Shown here in pieces: positions 17,890 to 28,179 of a DNA stretch of 64,000 nt. How positions within the stretch are numbered: the stretch's first letter is position 1; every line of letters starts with the position of its first letter. The stretch lies in contig NZ_BQHO01000002.1 in NCBI RefSeq assembly GCF_021601385.1, forward strand, positions 124,001 to 188,000, written 5' to 3'. Source of the stretch: Pseudomonas parasichuanensis (lineage in GTDB: Bacteria > Pseudomonadota > Gammaproteobacteria > Pseudomonadales > Pseudomonadaceae). The translations under genes and the position numbers were made by a program. The notes under the pieces are model-generated. The model did not search any database and was not told the origin of the DNA. It was given only the letters and a program-made list of their open reading frames with translations.

Positions 17890-18903
17890 TCAAGCCTTCT
17901 CGCACATCCCCGCCAACACCCTCACCCACTCCGGGTGATCATTCAGGCACGGCACCAGCACCAGCTCCTTGCCACCCGCCTCGATGAACTGCTCCTTGCC
18001 CCGATCACCGATCTCTTCCAGCGTCTCGATGCAATCGGCAACGAATGCCGGGCACATCACCAGCAGCTTCTGCACACCCGCCTTGCCCAGCTCATCCAGG
18101 CGCGTTTCGGTGTACGGCTCGATCCATTTGGCACGCCCCAGCCGTGACTGGAACGACACCGACCACTTGCCATCCGGGATCCCCATCTTCTGGGCGAAGG
18201 CCTTGGCGGTGGCCAGGCACTGGCCGCGATAGCACACCGCGCGCATCTCGGCGCTGGCACCGGCACAGCAATCGGCGGCCTGGAAATCGTGGTTGCCGGT
18301 AGGGTCGAGCTTCTTCAGATGACGCTCGGGCAGGCCATGGAAGCTCAGCAGCAGGTGATCGTAGCCCTGCTCCAGGTGCGGCCGGGCGCTGGCGACCAGC
18401 GCATCGATGTAGTCAGGGTGGTCGTAGAACGGCTGCAGAGTGCGGGTCTGCAACGGCAGCTTGCGCTCGGCGATGGTCTGCCTGGCCAGCTCCACCACGG
18501 TGGTCACGGTGCTGTCGGCGAACTGTGGATACAGCGGCGCCAGCGTTACCTTGGTCACGCCCTCGGCAGCCAGGCGCTCAAGCACCTCGGGCAGCGCCGG
18601 CTGGCCATAGCGCATGGCGATCTCGACCGGGCCATGGGGCCAATGGGCGGTCATCGCCTGCTGCAAGCGGCGGGTCAGCACCACCAGCGGCGAACCCTCG
18701 TCCCACCAGATCGAGGCATAGGCATGGGCCGACTGCTCGGGGCGCTTGATCAGGATCAGCGACACCAGCAGGCGCCGCACCGGCCAAGGCAGGTCGATCA
18801 CATAAGGGTCCATGAGGAACTGGTTGAGGTAACGGCGCACGTCGGCCACCGAGGTGGAGGCCGGCGAGCCCAGGTTGACCAGCAGCAGGGCGTGATCGGT
18901 CAT
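17890..18903 (-). CDS. hemH: Ferrochelatase
   Basis: Inserts Fe2+ into protoporphyrin IX, the last step of protoheme synthesis; 337 residues, cytoplasmic or membrane-associated. The start [16 protein letters not shown] is the standard ferrochelatase N terminus. The catalytic His is in [11 protein letters not shown] near residue 193, and the C-terminal conserved SDxxETLEE-like segment reads [11 protein letters not shown]. It starts 13 bases after the TIGR01777-type gene, which implies one transcript. That transcript would begin next to an operator-like site shared with the photolyase cluster. Confidence 0.94.
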   Translation of the reverse strand: MTDHALLLVNLGSPASTSVADVRRYLNQFLMDPYVIDLPWPVRRLLVSLILIKRPEQSAHAYASIWWDEGSPLVVLTRRLQQAMTAHWPHGPVEIAMRYGQPALPEVLERLAAEGVTKVTLAPLYPQFADSTVTTVVELARQTIAERKLPLQTRTLQPFYDHPDYIDALVASARPHLEQGYDHLLLSFHGLPERHLKKLDPTGNHDFQAADCCAGASAEMRAVCYRGQCLATAKAFAQKMGIPDGKWSVSFQSRLGRAKWIEPYTETRLDELGKAGVQKLLVMCPAFVADCIETLEEIGDRGKEQFIEAGGKELVLVPCLNDHPEWVRVLAGMCEKA

Positions 18904-18916
18904 GCAGCGTCCTATG

Positions 18917-19822
18917 TCAGAGGCGGCTGGACAGGTTGCCCAGCGCCGATTGCAGATCGTTGAAGCGGAACGTGAAGCCTGCCGCCAGCAGCCGTACCGG
19001 GCGGGCGCGCTGGCCGCCAAGCAGCAAGGTGGATAACTCGCCCAGCCCGGCCTTGAGCAGCAAGGCCGGCATCGGCATCACCGCCGGGCGATGCAGGGCA
19101 CGGCCCAGGCGCCTGGCGAACTCGCGATTGCGCACCGGCTCCGGGGCGCAGGCATTATAGGGACCGCTGGCCTCCTTGTGCTGCAACAGAAAATCAATCA
19201 GGGCAACCTGGTCGTCTATATGCACCCACGGCATCCACTGCCGGCCATCACCCAAAGGCCCGCCCAGCCCCAACTTGAACGGCAGGCGCAGGCGCGACAA
19301 AAAGCCGCCGTCGCTGGCCAACACCAGCCCGGTTCGCACCAGCACCACGCGGATGCCAAGGGCCTGGGCGCGCAGGGCGGTCTCTTCCCAGGCAATGCAC
19401 AGCTGGCTGGCGAAATCCTCCTTCACCGGCGGCGATGCCTCGGTCAGCTCACGCTCGCCACCGTCGCCATACCAGCCCACCGCAGAGCCGGATATCAGCA
19501 CCTCGGGGCGTTGCTTGCGGCCCTCGAGCCAGGCCAGCAACTGCTCGGTGAGGGTGATGCGGCTGGCCCACAGCAGGTTACGCCGCCCGGCCGTCCAAGG
19601 CCGGTCGGCGATCGGCGCGCCGGCCAGGTTGATCACTGCGTCCACGGCATCATCCGCGGCAATATCCTCCAGCCGGGCGACACCTCGCACGTCGCTGCCG
19701 CAGCGTTTCGGCACCTGCGCGGGGGTGCGGCTCCACACGGTCAGGCGATGGCCCTGCCCTCGCCACAGCTGGCACAGGTGTTGGCCGATGAGGCCTGTAC
19801 CGCCGGTCAGCAATATATGCAT
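18917..19822 (-). CDS. TIGR01777-family NAD-dependent epimerase-like protein
   Basis: Extended SDR of 301 residues. The nucleotide-binding motif [11 protein letters not shown] is at residues 6-16, and [14 protein letters not shown] near 110-123 contains the Tyr region of the family. The C-terminal DUF1731-type segment, [21 protein letters not shown], is the diagnostic end. Substrate unknown. It is first in a two-gene unit with hemH and divergent from the FAD oxidoreductase gene; the intergenic region carries an operator-like inverted repeat. Confidence 0.87.
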   Translation of the reverse strand: MHILLTGGTGLIGQHLCQLWRGQGHRLTVWSRTPAQVPKRCGSDVRGVARLEDIAADDAVDAVINLAGAPIADRPWTAGRRNLLWASRITLTEQLLAWLEGRKQRPEVLISGSAVGWYGDGGERELTEASPPVKEDFASQLCIAWEETALRAQALGIRVVLVRTGLVLASDGGFLSRLRLPFKLGLGGPLGDGRQWMPWVHIDDQVALIDFLLQHKEASGPYNACAPEPVRNREFARRLGRALHRPAVMPMPALLLKAGLGELSTLLLGGQRARPVRLLAAGFTFRFNDLQSALGNLSSRL

Positions 19823-19862
19823 GACTGTGTCCTCAGAGTTGGCGGCCGTGGTCTATTTTTAA

Positions 19863-20996
<1,134 letters not shown>

Positions 20997-21003
20997 CCGG
21001 ATA

Positions 21004-21041
21004 GAAAACTTATACAAGAAATAGTTCTTGTATAAGTTTTC
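21004..21041. promoter_or_regulatory. Operator B: perfect 17-bp inverted repeat
   Basis: GAAAACTTATACAAGAA at 21004-21020 and its exact complement at 21025-21041 surround ATAG. The core CTTATACAA, ten bases, TTGTATAAG has the same half-sites and spacing as operator A. It lies between the FAD gene stop and the DUF523 gene start. It lacks a T-run, so an operator is favoured over a terminator. Confidence 0.7.
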
Positions 21042-21057
21042 AAATGTGCTGGAATTG

Positions 21058-21086
21058 CCTTGTACAAACCCTGATGCCTGTACAAG
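21058..21086. promoter_or_regulatory. Operator C upstream of the DUF523-merR-phrB operon
   Basis: CCTTGTACAA at 21058-21067, ten bases, CTGTACAAG at 21078-21086. This is the third copy of the TTGTAYA/TRTACAA half-site pair with ten-base spacing, only 18 bases before the DUF523/DUF1722 start codon and 17 bases after operator B. Confidence 0.6.
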
Positions 21087-21103
21087 TACTTCCGGAGCCC
21101 GCC

Positions 21104-22072
21104 ATGACCCTTCCCTACCCGAGCGGCAAGCCACGCCTGGCCATCAGCGCCTGCCTCACCGGCCTCAACGTGCGCTACAACGCCGGCCACAAGCACTCCG
21201 ACCTGTGCCACGAGCTGCTCGATGAGCATTTCGAATGGGTAACGGTGTGCCCGGAAGTCGCCATCGGCCTTGGCGTGCCCCGCGAGCCGATCCGCCTGGT
21301 CGGCGACCCGGAACACCCGGCCGTGACCGGCACCCGCGACAGCAGCACCGATTTTTCGGGCCCGTTGCGCGCCTACGGCCAGCAGATGGCCAGCGAACTC
21401 GACGATATCTGCGGCTACATTTTCATGCAGAAATCGCCCTCCTGCGGGCTCGAGCGGGTCAAGGTGTACCAGGACAATGGCTACCCGGCCAGCCAGGGCG
21501 GCCGTGGTGCCTACGCCGCCGCCTTCTGCGCCAGCCGCCCGGACCTGCCGGTCGAAGAAGAAGGCCGCCTGCACGACCCGGTGCTGCGGGAGAACTTCAT
21601 CAGCCGCGTGTATGCCTACGCCGACTGGCAGCAGGTGCTGCAGGGCGGCCTCAGCCGTGGCGCGCTGATCCGTTACCACGCCCGCTACAAATACCTGCTG
21701 ATGGCCCATAACCCGCAGGCGTATCGAAGCCTGGGCAAATTGCTGGGCAGCATGACCCGCGAGCACGACCCCGAACAGTTTGGCCGCGCCTATTTCAGCC
21801 AGCTGATGCAGGCCCTGCGCCGCTGTGCCAGCCGCGGCACCCATGGCAACGTGCTGCAGCACCTGAGCGGTTACCTGCGCAACGGCCTGGACCAGGCCGA
21901 CAAGGCCGAGCTGCAGCAGCTCATCGGCCAGTACCAGCAAGGCGTGGTGCCGCTGGTGGTGCCGTTGACCTTGATCAAGCACCACCTGCGTTGCCACCCC
22001 GACCCCTATCTTTTGCAGCAGGCCTACCTGCAACCTCACCCTGAACGCCTCGGGCTGCGCAATGCCATCTGA
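21104..22072 (+). CDS. DUF523 and DUF1722 (YbgA-like) protein
   Basis: 322 residues in two domains. The N-terminal DUF523 contains AISACLTGLNVRYNAGHKHS near 13-32 and a cysteine-containing KSPSCGLERVK near 110. The C-terminal DUF1722 contains RYHARYKYLLMAHNP near 190-204. In E. coli the DUF1722 gene ybgA sits next to the photolyase gene phr; here too the photolyase is two genes downstream. The start at 21104 follows GGAG by six bases; the longer upstream frame runs through operators B and C. Biochemical role unknown. Confidence 0.87.
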   Translation: MTLPYPSGKPRLAISACLTGLNVRYNAGHKHSDLCHELLDEHFEWVTVCPEVAIGLGVPREPIRLVGDPEHPAVTGTRDSSTDFSGPLRAYGQQMASELDDICGYIFMQKSPSCGLERVKVYQDNGYPASQGGRGAYAAAFCASRPDLPVEEEGRLHDPVLRENFISRVYAYADWQQVLQGGLSRGALIRYHARYKYLLMAHNPQAYRSLGKLLGSMTREHDPEQFGRAYFSQLMQALRRCASRGTHGNVLQHLSGYLRNGLDQADKAELQQLIGQYQQGVVPLVVPLTLIKHHLRCHPDPYLLQQAYLQPHPERLGLRNAI

Positions 22073-22940
22073 AGACCTGCTGCCCATCGGCGAAGTGGCC
22101 CGGCTGACGGGCGTCAATCCGGTCACCCTGCGCGCCTGGGAGCGCCGCTACGGGCTGATCAAGCCGCAACGCACGCCCAAGGGCCACCGCCTTTATCCAC
22201 AGGACCAGGTTCAGCGCGTCCAGGCGGTGCTGCGCTGGCTCGAACGCGGCGCAGCGGTAAGCCAGGTGCGCGCACTGCTGGACAACGCAACGGATGCCAG
22301 CACCCCGGTCGAGGGCGAATGGGGGGAGCGCATCGAACAACTGATAGAGGCGATTGCCCATCTGGCCCAACGCCCACTCGACCAACTGCTGAATCAGGCG
22401 ATGGCCTTGTATCCGGCCGTCACCGTGTGCGAACGCCTATTGCTGCCGCTGCTCGACGCACTGGCCCTGCGCTGGCAAACGCACTTCGACGCAGGCCTTG
22501 AGCAGGCGTTCTTCTACACCTGGCTGCGCAGCAAGCTGGGCGCCCGGGTGTACCACGACAGTCACTCTCTGGCGGGGCCTTGCGTGCTGCTGGCACGCAC
22601 CGCTGACACCCCCTTCGATGCCGAATTCTGGCTCTGCGCCTGGCTGCTCAGCAGCAGTGGCCAGCCGCTGGAGATCCTCGAATGGCCCGTGGAACCTCGC
22701 CAATTGCGCCAAGCCGTCGAGCTGCTCAAGCCACGCGCGCTGCTGCTCTACCTTGGCCGGCGCCCGGACCTCGCAGCCCTCGGCCGCACCCTGCGGGACA
22801 TGAACACCGCGAAACTCCTGGGTGGTTACAGCGTCGGCCTGCACCAGGCTGAGCTTCACGCCCTGGACTTGCCCGACCTGCAGCTGTTCGACAGCCCACA
22901 GGCCGCCTTGCACCGCCTCCAACATTCGACAGGCCGCTAA
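22062..22940 (+). CDS. MerR-type regulator, class II LitR-like
   Basis: 292 residues. Residues 6-75 form a MerR winged helix (IGEVARLTGVNPVTLRAWER followed by GHRLYPQDQV). The remaining 200 residues match the layout of LitR/CarH light regulators: a helical four-helix-bundle region and a Rossmann-like region. The cobalamin-binding ExxH..DxHxxG type motif is not visible, which is the mark of class II LitR. In P. putida KT2440, class II LitR proteins are known to control light-induced genes including a photolyase. It overlaps the DUF523 gene by 11 bases. Likely binds operators A-C. Confidence 0.8.
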   Translation: MPSEDLLPIGEVARLTGVNPVTLRAWERRYGLIKPQRTPKGHRLYPQDQVQRVQAVLRWLERGAAVSQVRALLDNATDASTPVEGEWGERIEQLIEAIAHLAQRPLDQLLNQAMALYPAVTVCERLLLPLLDALALRWQTHFDAGLEQAFFYTWLRSKLGARVYHDSHSLAGPCVLLARTADTPFDAEFWLCAWLLSSSGQPLEILEWPVEPRQLRQAVELLKPRALLLYLGRRPDLAALGRTLRDMNTAKLLGGYSVGLHQAELHALDLPDLQLFDSPQAALHRLQHSTGR

Positions 22941-22944
22941 CCCC

Positions 22945-24387
22945 ATGCAATTGATCTGGCTGCGCAGCGACCTGCGCATCGACGACAACACCGCCCTCTC
23001 GGCCGCCTGCCAGCGCGGCCCCACCGCGGCCCTGTGGATCGCCAGCCCCGGGCAGTGGCAAAGCCATGACGACGCCGCCTGCAAGGTCGACTTCTGGCTA
23101 CGCAACCTGCGCCAGCTGCGCCAGTCGCTCCAAGCCCTGAACATCCCATTGCTGGTGCGCCATACCGACACCTGGGCAGAAGTGCCTGAAGCGGTACTCG
23201 AGGTGTGCCGCCAGCACAACATCGAGGCCGTGCACTGGAACGACGAATACGGCGTCAACGAAGCCCGGCGCGACCAGGCCACCGCACGGCTGCTGGAACA
23301 GGCCGGGATCGGTGCCCATGGCCATCTCGACCAGTTGCTGTTCAAGCCCGGCAGCGTGCTCACCCGCAGCGGCCAGTACTTCCAGGTGTTCAGCCAGTTC
23401 AAACGGGTCTGCCTGGAACATTTGCACCGCAGCCTGCCCGCCCGCGCCCCGCGTGTTCAGCGCCAGGGCACCGTGGACATCGCCAGCGACCCCATACCTG
23501 CACACATCGAAGGCTTTGACGGCACGCCCCCGGCCCTGCGCGAGCACTGGCCGGCCGGCGAGGACGAGGCGCACCGGCGCCTGGCCCGCTTCCTCGACGA
23601 ATGTGTCGAAGACTACCCACAGCAGCGCGACCTGCCCGCCAAGGCCGGCACCAGCCAGCTTTCGCCCTACCTGGCCGCGGGGGTGATCTCGCCGCGCCAG
23701 TGCCTGCATGCCGCCCTGGCCAGCAACCAGGGCGAGTTCGACAGCGGCAACGCCGGTGTGCAGACCTGGGTCAACGAACTGCTCTGGCGGGAGTTCTACA
23801 AGCACATCCTGGTGGGTTATCCACAGGTGTCCCGGCACCGCGCCTTCCGCGCCCACACCGAGGCCCTGCCCTGGCGCAACGCACCTGAGGAACTGCAAGC
23901 CTGGAAAGAAGGCCGCACCGGTTTCCCGATCATCGACGCCGCCATGCGCCAGCTGCTGCACACCGGCTGGATGCACAACCGCCTGCGCATGATCGTGGCC
24001 ATGTTCCTCAGCAAGAACCTGCTGATCGACTGGCGCGAGGGCGAGCGGCATTTCATGCGCCACCTGATCGACGGCGACCTGGCCGCCAACAACGGCGGCT
24101 GGCAGTGGAGCGCCTCGACGGGAACGGACGCAGTCCCCTACTTCCGCATCTTCAACCCGGTCACACAGTCGCAACGTTTCGATTCCAAAGGCATTTTCAT
24201 ACGCCACTGGCTACCCGAGCTGGCGCAGATGGATGATAAATACATTCATTTCCCGGTGAAATCTGCGGATCTGTTTGCTACAAGTTATTACACCAGTCCC
24301 ATAGTCGATCTCGAACGCAGTCGCCAGCGAGCATTGGACGCCTTCAAGGGTTTGTCCACCTGGCAGGATCAGAGGGCAACAATTTGA
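22945..24387 (+). CDS. phrB: Deoxyribodipyrimidine photolyase
   Basis: Light-dependent repair flavoenzyme of 480 residues that splits UV-induced cyclobutane pyrimidine dimers. The N-terminal antenna-binding domain starts MQLIWLRSDLRIDDNTAL. The FAD domain is intact, with TSQLSPYLAAGVISPRQ near 235-250, WVNELLWREFYKHIL near 275, and the cofactor-binding WMHNRLRMIVAMFLSKNL and DGDLAANNGGWQWSAS near 345-395. It starts four bases after the merR stop and is coupled to the downstream SDR-like gene. Confidence 0.95.
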   Translation: MQLIWLRSDLRIDDNTALSAACQRGPTAALWIASPGQWQSHDDAACKVDFWLRNLRQLRQSLQALNIPLLVRHTDTWAEVPEAVLEVCRQHNIEAVHWNDEYGVNEARRDQATARLLEQAGIGAHGHLDQLLFKPGSVLTRSGQYFQVFSQFKRVCLEHLHRSLPARAPRVQRQGTVDIASDPIPAHIEGFDGTPPALREHWPAGEDEAHRRLARFLDECVEDYPQQRDLPAKAGTSQLSPYLAAGVISPRQCLHAALASNQGEFDSGNAGVQTWVNELLWREFYKHILVGYPQVSRHRAFRAHTEALPWRNAPEELQAWKEGRTGFPIIDAAMRQLLHTGWMHNRLRMIVAMFLSKNLLIDWREGERHFMRHLIDGDLAANNGGWQWSASTGTDAVPYFRIFNPVTQSQRFDSKGIFIRHWLPELAQMDDKYIHFPVKSADLFATSYYTSPIVDLERSRQRALDAFKGLSTWQDQRATI

Positions 24388-25070
24388 GTACTACGCGCAG
24401 TTTCTGGGTAACGGGGGCTACCAACGGGCTTGGTCTGGCCCTGGTGGAACGCTTGCTCGATCAAGGGCAACGGGTCGCCGCCAGCAGCAGGGACAGCGAG
24501 CAACTCCAGGCGCTGGGCAAACAGCTGCTGTGCCTTCCGGGCCAGCTGCAGGAGGTCAGCCAGGCCGATACCGCCAGCCAGCAACTGCAGGCCCGGTGGG
24601 GCGCGCTCGACACCTTGATCATCAACGCCGGGAGCTGCGACTACCTGGCCGACGACGTGGCGGGCTCCGACCTGTTCGACATGATCGTCGTCAGCAACCT
24701 GCGCGCCGCCGAGCATTGCCTGGCGGCGGCACTGCCCTTGCTGGCCAAGGGTGACAGGCCGCAGGTGATGGTGGTTCTCAGCCGTTATTCGGCGTCGCAG
24801 CTGTTCGAGCCGAACCAACCGCCCAGCGGCCTCAACAGCCTGCCAAAGTGGCTGCGTGAACAACGCGCGCCCCTCAAGACCCTGGGCGTGGACCTGACGA
24901 TCGTCGCGCCGCAGTCGTTGAAAACCCCGGTGACCCTGGCCCAGGCCATCCCCGAGAACTGGACGCCACAGAGCGCCGCCAATGAATTGCTGGCGCGCCT
25001 GGAACAGCGACAACCCGAGCTGGTGCTTGAGGCGCTGAGCTTGAACAGCCTCTGGCCGTTGCCCGGCTGA
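24384..25070 (+). CDS. SDR-fold protein lacking the YxxxK catalytic pair
   Basis: 228 residues starting with TTG, overlapping the phrB stop by four bases. The cofactor fold is present: TGATNGLG at 10-17 and NAG at 81-83. The catalytic Ser could be Ser133 in VVLSRYSAS, but the Tyr-x-x-x-Lys expected about 13 residues later is absent; that region reads NQPPSGLNSLPKWLREQ. It is either a non-catalytic binder or uses a different proton donor. Last gene of the DUF523-merR-phrB operon. Confidence 0.82.
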   Translation: MSTTRSFWVTGATNGLGLALVERLLDQGQRVAASSRDSEQLQALGKQLLCLPGQLQEVSQADTASQQLQARWGALDTLIINAGSCDYLADDVAGSDLFDMIVVSNLRAAEHCLAAALPLLAKGDRPQVMVVLSRYSASQLFEPNQPPSGLNSLPKWLREQRAPLKTLGVDLTIVAPQSLKTPVTLAQAIPENWTPQSAANELLARLEQRQPELVLEALSLNSLWPLPG

Positions 25071-25131
25071 ACGCCAAGCCATACAGACGATGGTTTCGAG
25101 GTGTTCCGAAAGGGCGCCTGGCTTGAGCATG

Positions 25132-25154
25132 CTGGGGCCGCGCAGCGGCCCCAG
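25132..25154. terminator. GC-rich hairpin between the SDR and pagL genes
   Basis: CTGGGGCCGC, GCA, GCGGCCCCAG gives a perfect 10-bp stem between two convergent genes. The following T-run is weak. Confidence 0.6.
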
Positions 25155-25176
25155 GATTATCAGCCGGAACTCGGCC

Positions 25177-25695
25177 CTACAACGGCATGCGGTAATGCAG
25201 GGCGTAGCTTTCCACCCCGTCGTTGGGCTCCTTGAACCCGGCATTCGAATAGTGGGTGGCGCGGATCCCCACCTCATGCCCGCCCGCAAAACGCAGGCCA
25301 AAGCCGATGCGGTCCTCGAACTGGAATGACGAGCCCAACTGGTTGTCTTCCAGTTCGGTGCTGGAGAATGCCGCTACACCAATCCCCGCCTCGATGTAGG
25401 GTTTGACCGACTCGCCCGCGAACTCATAAACAAACACCGGTGCGAACGACAGGCTGTGGTTGCTGGCCGTCTTGTCGCCCTGCCAGTAGCTGTAGGCGCC
25501 ATCCCAATACCCGGTCAGGCGCCCGACCCGGGTTTGCCACCAGCTGCTGTCCCAGTTCGACTGCAGCCCCAGCCGATAGACCTGGGTCGAGTCCCCGGTC
25601 TGCCCCACGGAAAACGAAACATCGGCGGCCTGCACTGCTACTGCCTGCCCCAGAGAAACGGCGGCAACTGCCGCCAAGACGCACAGCTTACGCAT
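25177..25695 (-). CDS. pagL: Lipid A 3-O-deacylase, PagL family
   Basis: Outer-membrane beta-barrel enzyme of 172 residues that removes the 3-O acyl chain of lipid A. A signal peptide (about residues 1-24, ending VQAA) precedes the barrel. The catalytic triad, with the family spacing, is His148, Ser150 and Glu162 in HYSNAGFKEPNDGVES. It ends in an aromatic-containing C terminus (HYRMPL) typical of barrels. The start at 25695 is preferred over 25701. Monocistronic and convergent with the photolyase operon. Confidence 0.88.
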   Translation of the reverse strand: MRKLCVLAAVAAVSLGQAVAVQAADVSFSVGQTGDSTQVYRLGLQSNWDSSWWQTRVGRLTGYWDGAYSYWQGDKTASNHSLSFAPVFVYEFAGESVKPYIEAGIGVAAFSSTELEDNQLGSSFQFEDRIGFGLRFAGGHEVGIRATHYSNAGFKEPNDGVESYALHYRMPL

Positions 25696-25809
25696 GAACA
25701 ACCCCTTCTTCCTGATGTTGTTGTCAGTGTTTGCCCGGCGTGCAGGCAGAGCGGTAGAAGTCGACAGCGAAACAATAGTTCCAACGGCGATTGACGCTCT
25801 TCACACTTT

Positions 25810-26607
25810 TTATAAGGGCAAGCTTTGCACGCTGTCGGATTTCTTCCACAGCAACGGCAGGATTTTTTTCAGGGCATCCGGCTCAGCACTGCTCCAGAAC
25901 CGAGTGGGCTGCGCCGGGCCGTCGGCCAGCAAGCCTTGTACTGCCAACAAGCGCTGCAACTGCCGCGCCACGGCGGCGCCGGTGTCGATGATCGCCACGT
26001 CCGCCGGGACCATCTCGGCCAGCAGCGGGCGCAGGAAGGGATAGTGGGTACAGCCAAGGATCAAGGTGTCACAGCCAGCGTCAAGCAAAGGCTGTACATA
26101 GCCCGCCAACAACTGCCGCAGGACCGGGCTGGCCAGGTCGCCGGCCTCGATGCATTCCACCAACCCTGGGCAAGGCCGAGTGATCACCTGCACATCGCTG
26201 GCGAAACGGTCGAGCAAGGCGGCGAACTTGGCGCTCTGCAGCGTGCCGGTGGTGGCCAGCACGCCGACCACGCCGGAGCGGGTCGCTGCCGCCGCTGGCT
26301 TGACCGCCGGCTCCATCCCCACCAACGGCCAGTCGGGGTACAGCTCGCGCAGGTCGGCGACCGCCGCCACGGTGGCAGTATTGCAGGCCAGCACCATCGC
26401 CTTGGCGCCCTGTTCGCGGAAGAACCCCGCGATATGGCGCAGGCGCTGGCGGATGTAGTCGGGGGACTTTTCGCCATAGGGGACGTGACCGCTGTCGGCC
26501 ACATACAGCAGCGATTCATTCGGCAGCAGGCGCTGGATTTCGGCGAGGACCGACAAGCCGCCGACCCCCGAATCCATCACGCCTACCGGCGCCGAACGCT
26601 CAGCCAT
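25810..26607 (-). CDS. murI: Glutamate racemase
   Basis: Makes D-glutamate for peptidoglycan; 265 residues, cytoplasmic. The two catalytic cysteines are in [13 protein letters not shown] near residue 73 and [11 protein letters not shown] near residue 184. The N-terminal [13 protein letters not shown] is standard. The start MAERSAP at 26607 overlaps the moeB stop by eight bases. It is the last gene of the run hemA-prfA-prmC-moeB-murI, all overlapping. Confidence 0.95.
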   Translation of the reverse strand: MAERSAPVGVMDSGVGGLSVLAEIQRLLPNESLLYVADSGHVPYGEKSPDYIRQRLRHIAGFFREQGAKAMVLACNTATVAAVADLRELYPDWPLVGMEPAVKPAAAATRSGVVGVLATTGTLQSAKFAALLDRFASDVQVITRPCPGLVECIEAGDLASPVLRQLLAGYVQPLLDAGCDTLILGCTHYPFLRPLLAEMVPADVAIIDTGAAVARQLQRLLAVQGLLADGPAQPTRFWSSAEPDALKKILPLLWKKSDSVQSLPL

Positions 26608-27355
26608 GGCGCGTGGCGCACACGGCGCAGGCCGGGTCACGCTTGACCCGCAGTTCGCGCATGCGGGTGCTCAGTGCATCGATCAACAGCAGGCGCCCCA
26701 CCAGCGGCTCACCGAAGCCGGCCAGCAACTTCAGGGCCTCCAGCGCTTGCAGGCTGCCAACCAGTCCCACCAGCGGGCCCAGCACGCCGGCTTCGCTGCA
26801 GGTGAGCTCGGCCTCGCTGCCATGGCCGTACAGGCAGTGGTAGCAGGGGCTGTTGTCGCGCCGCGTGTCGAACACCGACAGCTGGCCTTCGAGGCGGATC
26901 GCCGCGCCGCTGACCAACGGCTTGCCGGCCGCGACACAGGCGGCATTGACTGCCTCGCGGGTGCCGAAGTTGTCGGAGCAGTCCAGCACCACATCCACCG
27001 CCGCCACGGCGGCGGCCAGCGAATCCTCGTCCAGCGCGCGGCGATGGGCGACCAGGGTGATTTCCGGGTTGATCGCCTGCAGGCGCTTGATTGCCGAATC
27101 CACCTTGCTCATGCCGACGCTGTCGGTGTCGTGGATGACCTGGCGCTGCAGGTTGGTGAGGTCGACGGTATCGAAATCGGCCAGGTGCAATTGGCCCACG
27201 CCGGCGGCGGCCAGGTACAGCGCCACCGGCGAGCCCAAGCCGCCCAGGCCGATAACCAGCGCCTTGCCGTGCTTCAAGCGCAGCTGGCCGTCGATGTCCA
27301 CTTGCGACAGCAGGATCTGCCGGCTGTAACGCAACAGCTCCAGGTCGCTCAGCAT
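26600..27355 (-). CDS. moeB: Molybdopterin-synthase adenylyltransferase (HesA/MoeB/ThiF family)
   Basis: ATP-dependent E1-like enzyme of 251 residues that adenylates the C terminus of a ubiquitin-like sulfur carrier such as MoaD. The nucleotide-binding loop [19 protein letters not shown] lies near 36-54. The zinc cysteines are CYHC near residue 162 and CAVC near residue 245. It overlaps prmC by seven bases and murI by eight. Lone copies beside prfA/prmC are usual in Pseudomonas, and the carrier protein is not in the window. Confidence 0.92.
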   Translation of the reverse strand: MLSDLELLRYSRQILLSQVDIDGQLRLKHGKALVIGLGGLGSPVALYLAAAGVGQLHLADFDTVDLTNLQRQVIHDTDSVGMSKVDSAIKRLQAINPEITLVAHRRALDEDSLAAAVAAVDVVLDCSDNFGTREAVNAACVAAGKPLVSGAAIRLEGQLSVFDTRRDNSPCYHCLYGHGSEAELTCSEAGVLGPLVGLVGSLQALEALKLLAGFGEPLVGRLLLIDALSTRMRELRVKRDPACAVCATRHG

Positions 27356-28179
27356 GGCAGGCGCCCCAGGCTGATGCGCTCGTGGCCGCCCAGGTCGACA
27401 CGGCTGGCGACTTCGATAAAGCCGGCGGCCGCCAGCAGTTCACGCACCGCCGCGGCCTGGTCGTAGCCATGTTCAAGCAGCAGCCAGCCGCCGGGCAGCA
27501 GGTGCTGCGGCGCCTGGGCGACGATCACCCGCAGGTCGTCCAGGCCATCTTCGCCTGCCACCAGGGCACTGCTGGGCTCGAAGCGCACATCGCCGGCCAC
27601 CAGGTGCGGGTCGGCGGCGCGAATGTAGGGGGGGTTGCTGAGGATCAGGTCGAAGCGCTCACCGGCCAGGGCATCGAACCAGTGGCTGGCGCGAATCTGC
27701 GCATTGCCCAGGCCCAGCCGCTGACGGTTGCGCTCGGCCAGCGCCACGGCCTCGTCGACACGGTCCACCGCCGTCACCTGCCAGGCCGGGCACTCGCTGG
27801 CCAGGGCCAGGGCGATGGCGCCGGTGCCGGTGCCCAGGTCCAGCACCCGCGCAGGCGTGGCCGGGACCAGCTCAAGCGCGGCCTCCACCAGCAGCTCGGT
27901 GTCCGGGCGCGGGATCAGGGTGTGCGGCGCCACTTCCAGGTCGAGCTTCCAGAAGCCTTGCTGGCCCAGGATGTAGGCCACCGGCTCACCGGCGCGACGG
28001 CGCGCGATAAAGCCGGCGAACGCCTCGGCGGCCTCGCTGCTGACGATGCGCTCGGGCCAGGTGTGCAGGTAGCTGCGCGACTTGCCCAGGGCAGCGGCCA
28101 GCAACAGTTCGGCGTCCAGGCGCTCGGTGGGCGACTCCGGCAACTGCGCGTTGCGCAGCAGGCTGGCAATGATGGTCAT
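27349..28179 (-). CDS. prmC: Peptide chain release factor N5-glutamine methyltransferase
   Basis: SAM-dependent enzyme of 276 residues that methylates the Gln of the GGQ motif of release factors RF1 and RF2. The SAM loop VLDLGTGTGAIALALA lies near 113-128, and the catalytic NPPYI near 182-186. Its substrate gene prfA lies directly upstream, with a one-base overlap (TGATG). The frame is open far upstream, but ATG 28179 is the natural start. Confidence 0.95.
   Translation of the reverse strand: MTIIASLLRNAQLPESPTERLDAELLLAAALGKSRSYLHTWPERIVSSEAAEAFAGFIARRRAGEPVAYILGQQGFWKLDLEVAPHTLIPRPDTELLVEAALELVPATPARVLDLGTGTGAIALALASECPAWQVTAVDRVDEAVALAERNRQRLGLGNAQIRASHWFDALAGERFDLILSNPPYIRAADPHLVAGDVRFEPSSALVAGEDGLDDLRVIVAQAPQHLLPGGWLLLEHGYDQAAAVRELLAAAGFIEVASRVDLGGHERISLGRLPC

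Noticed and set aside
21004-21041. Perfect palindrome as a transcription terminator of the FAD oxidoreductase gene
   Set aside because: The stem is AT-rich, there is no T-run, and its half-sites and spacing repeat in two other promoter-proximal sites, so an operator fits better.
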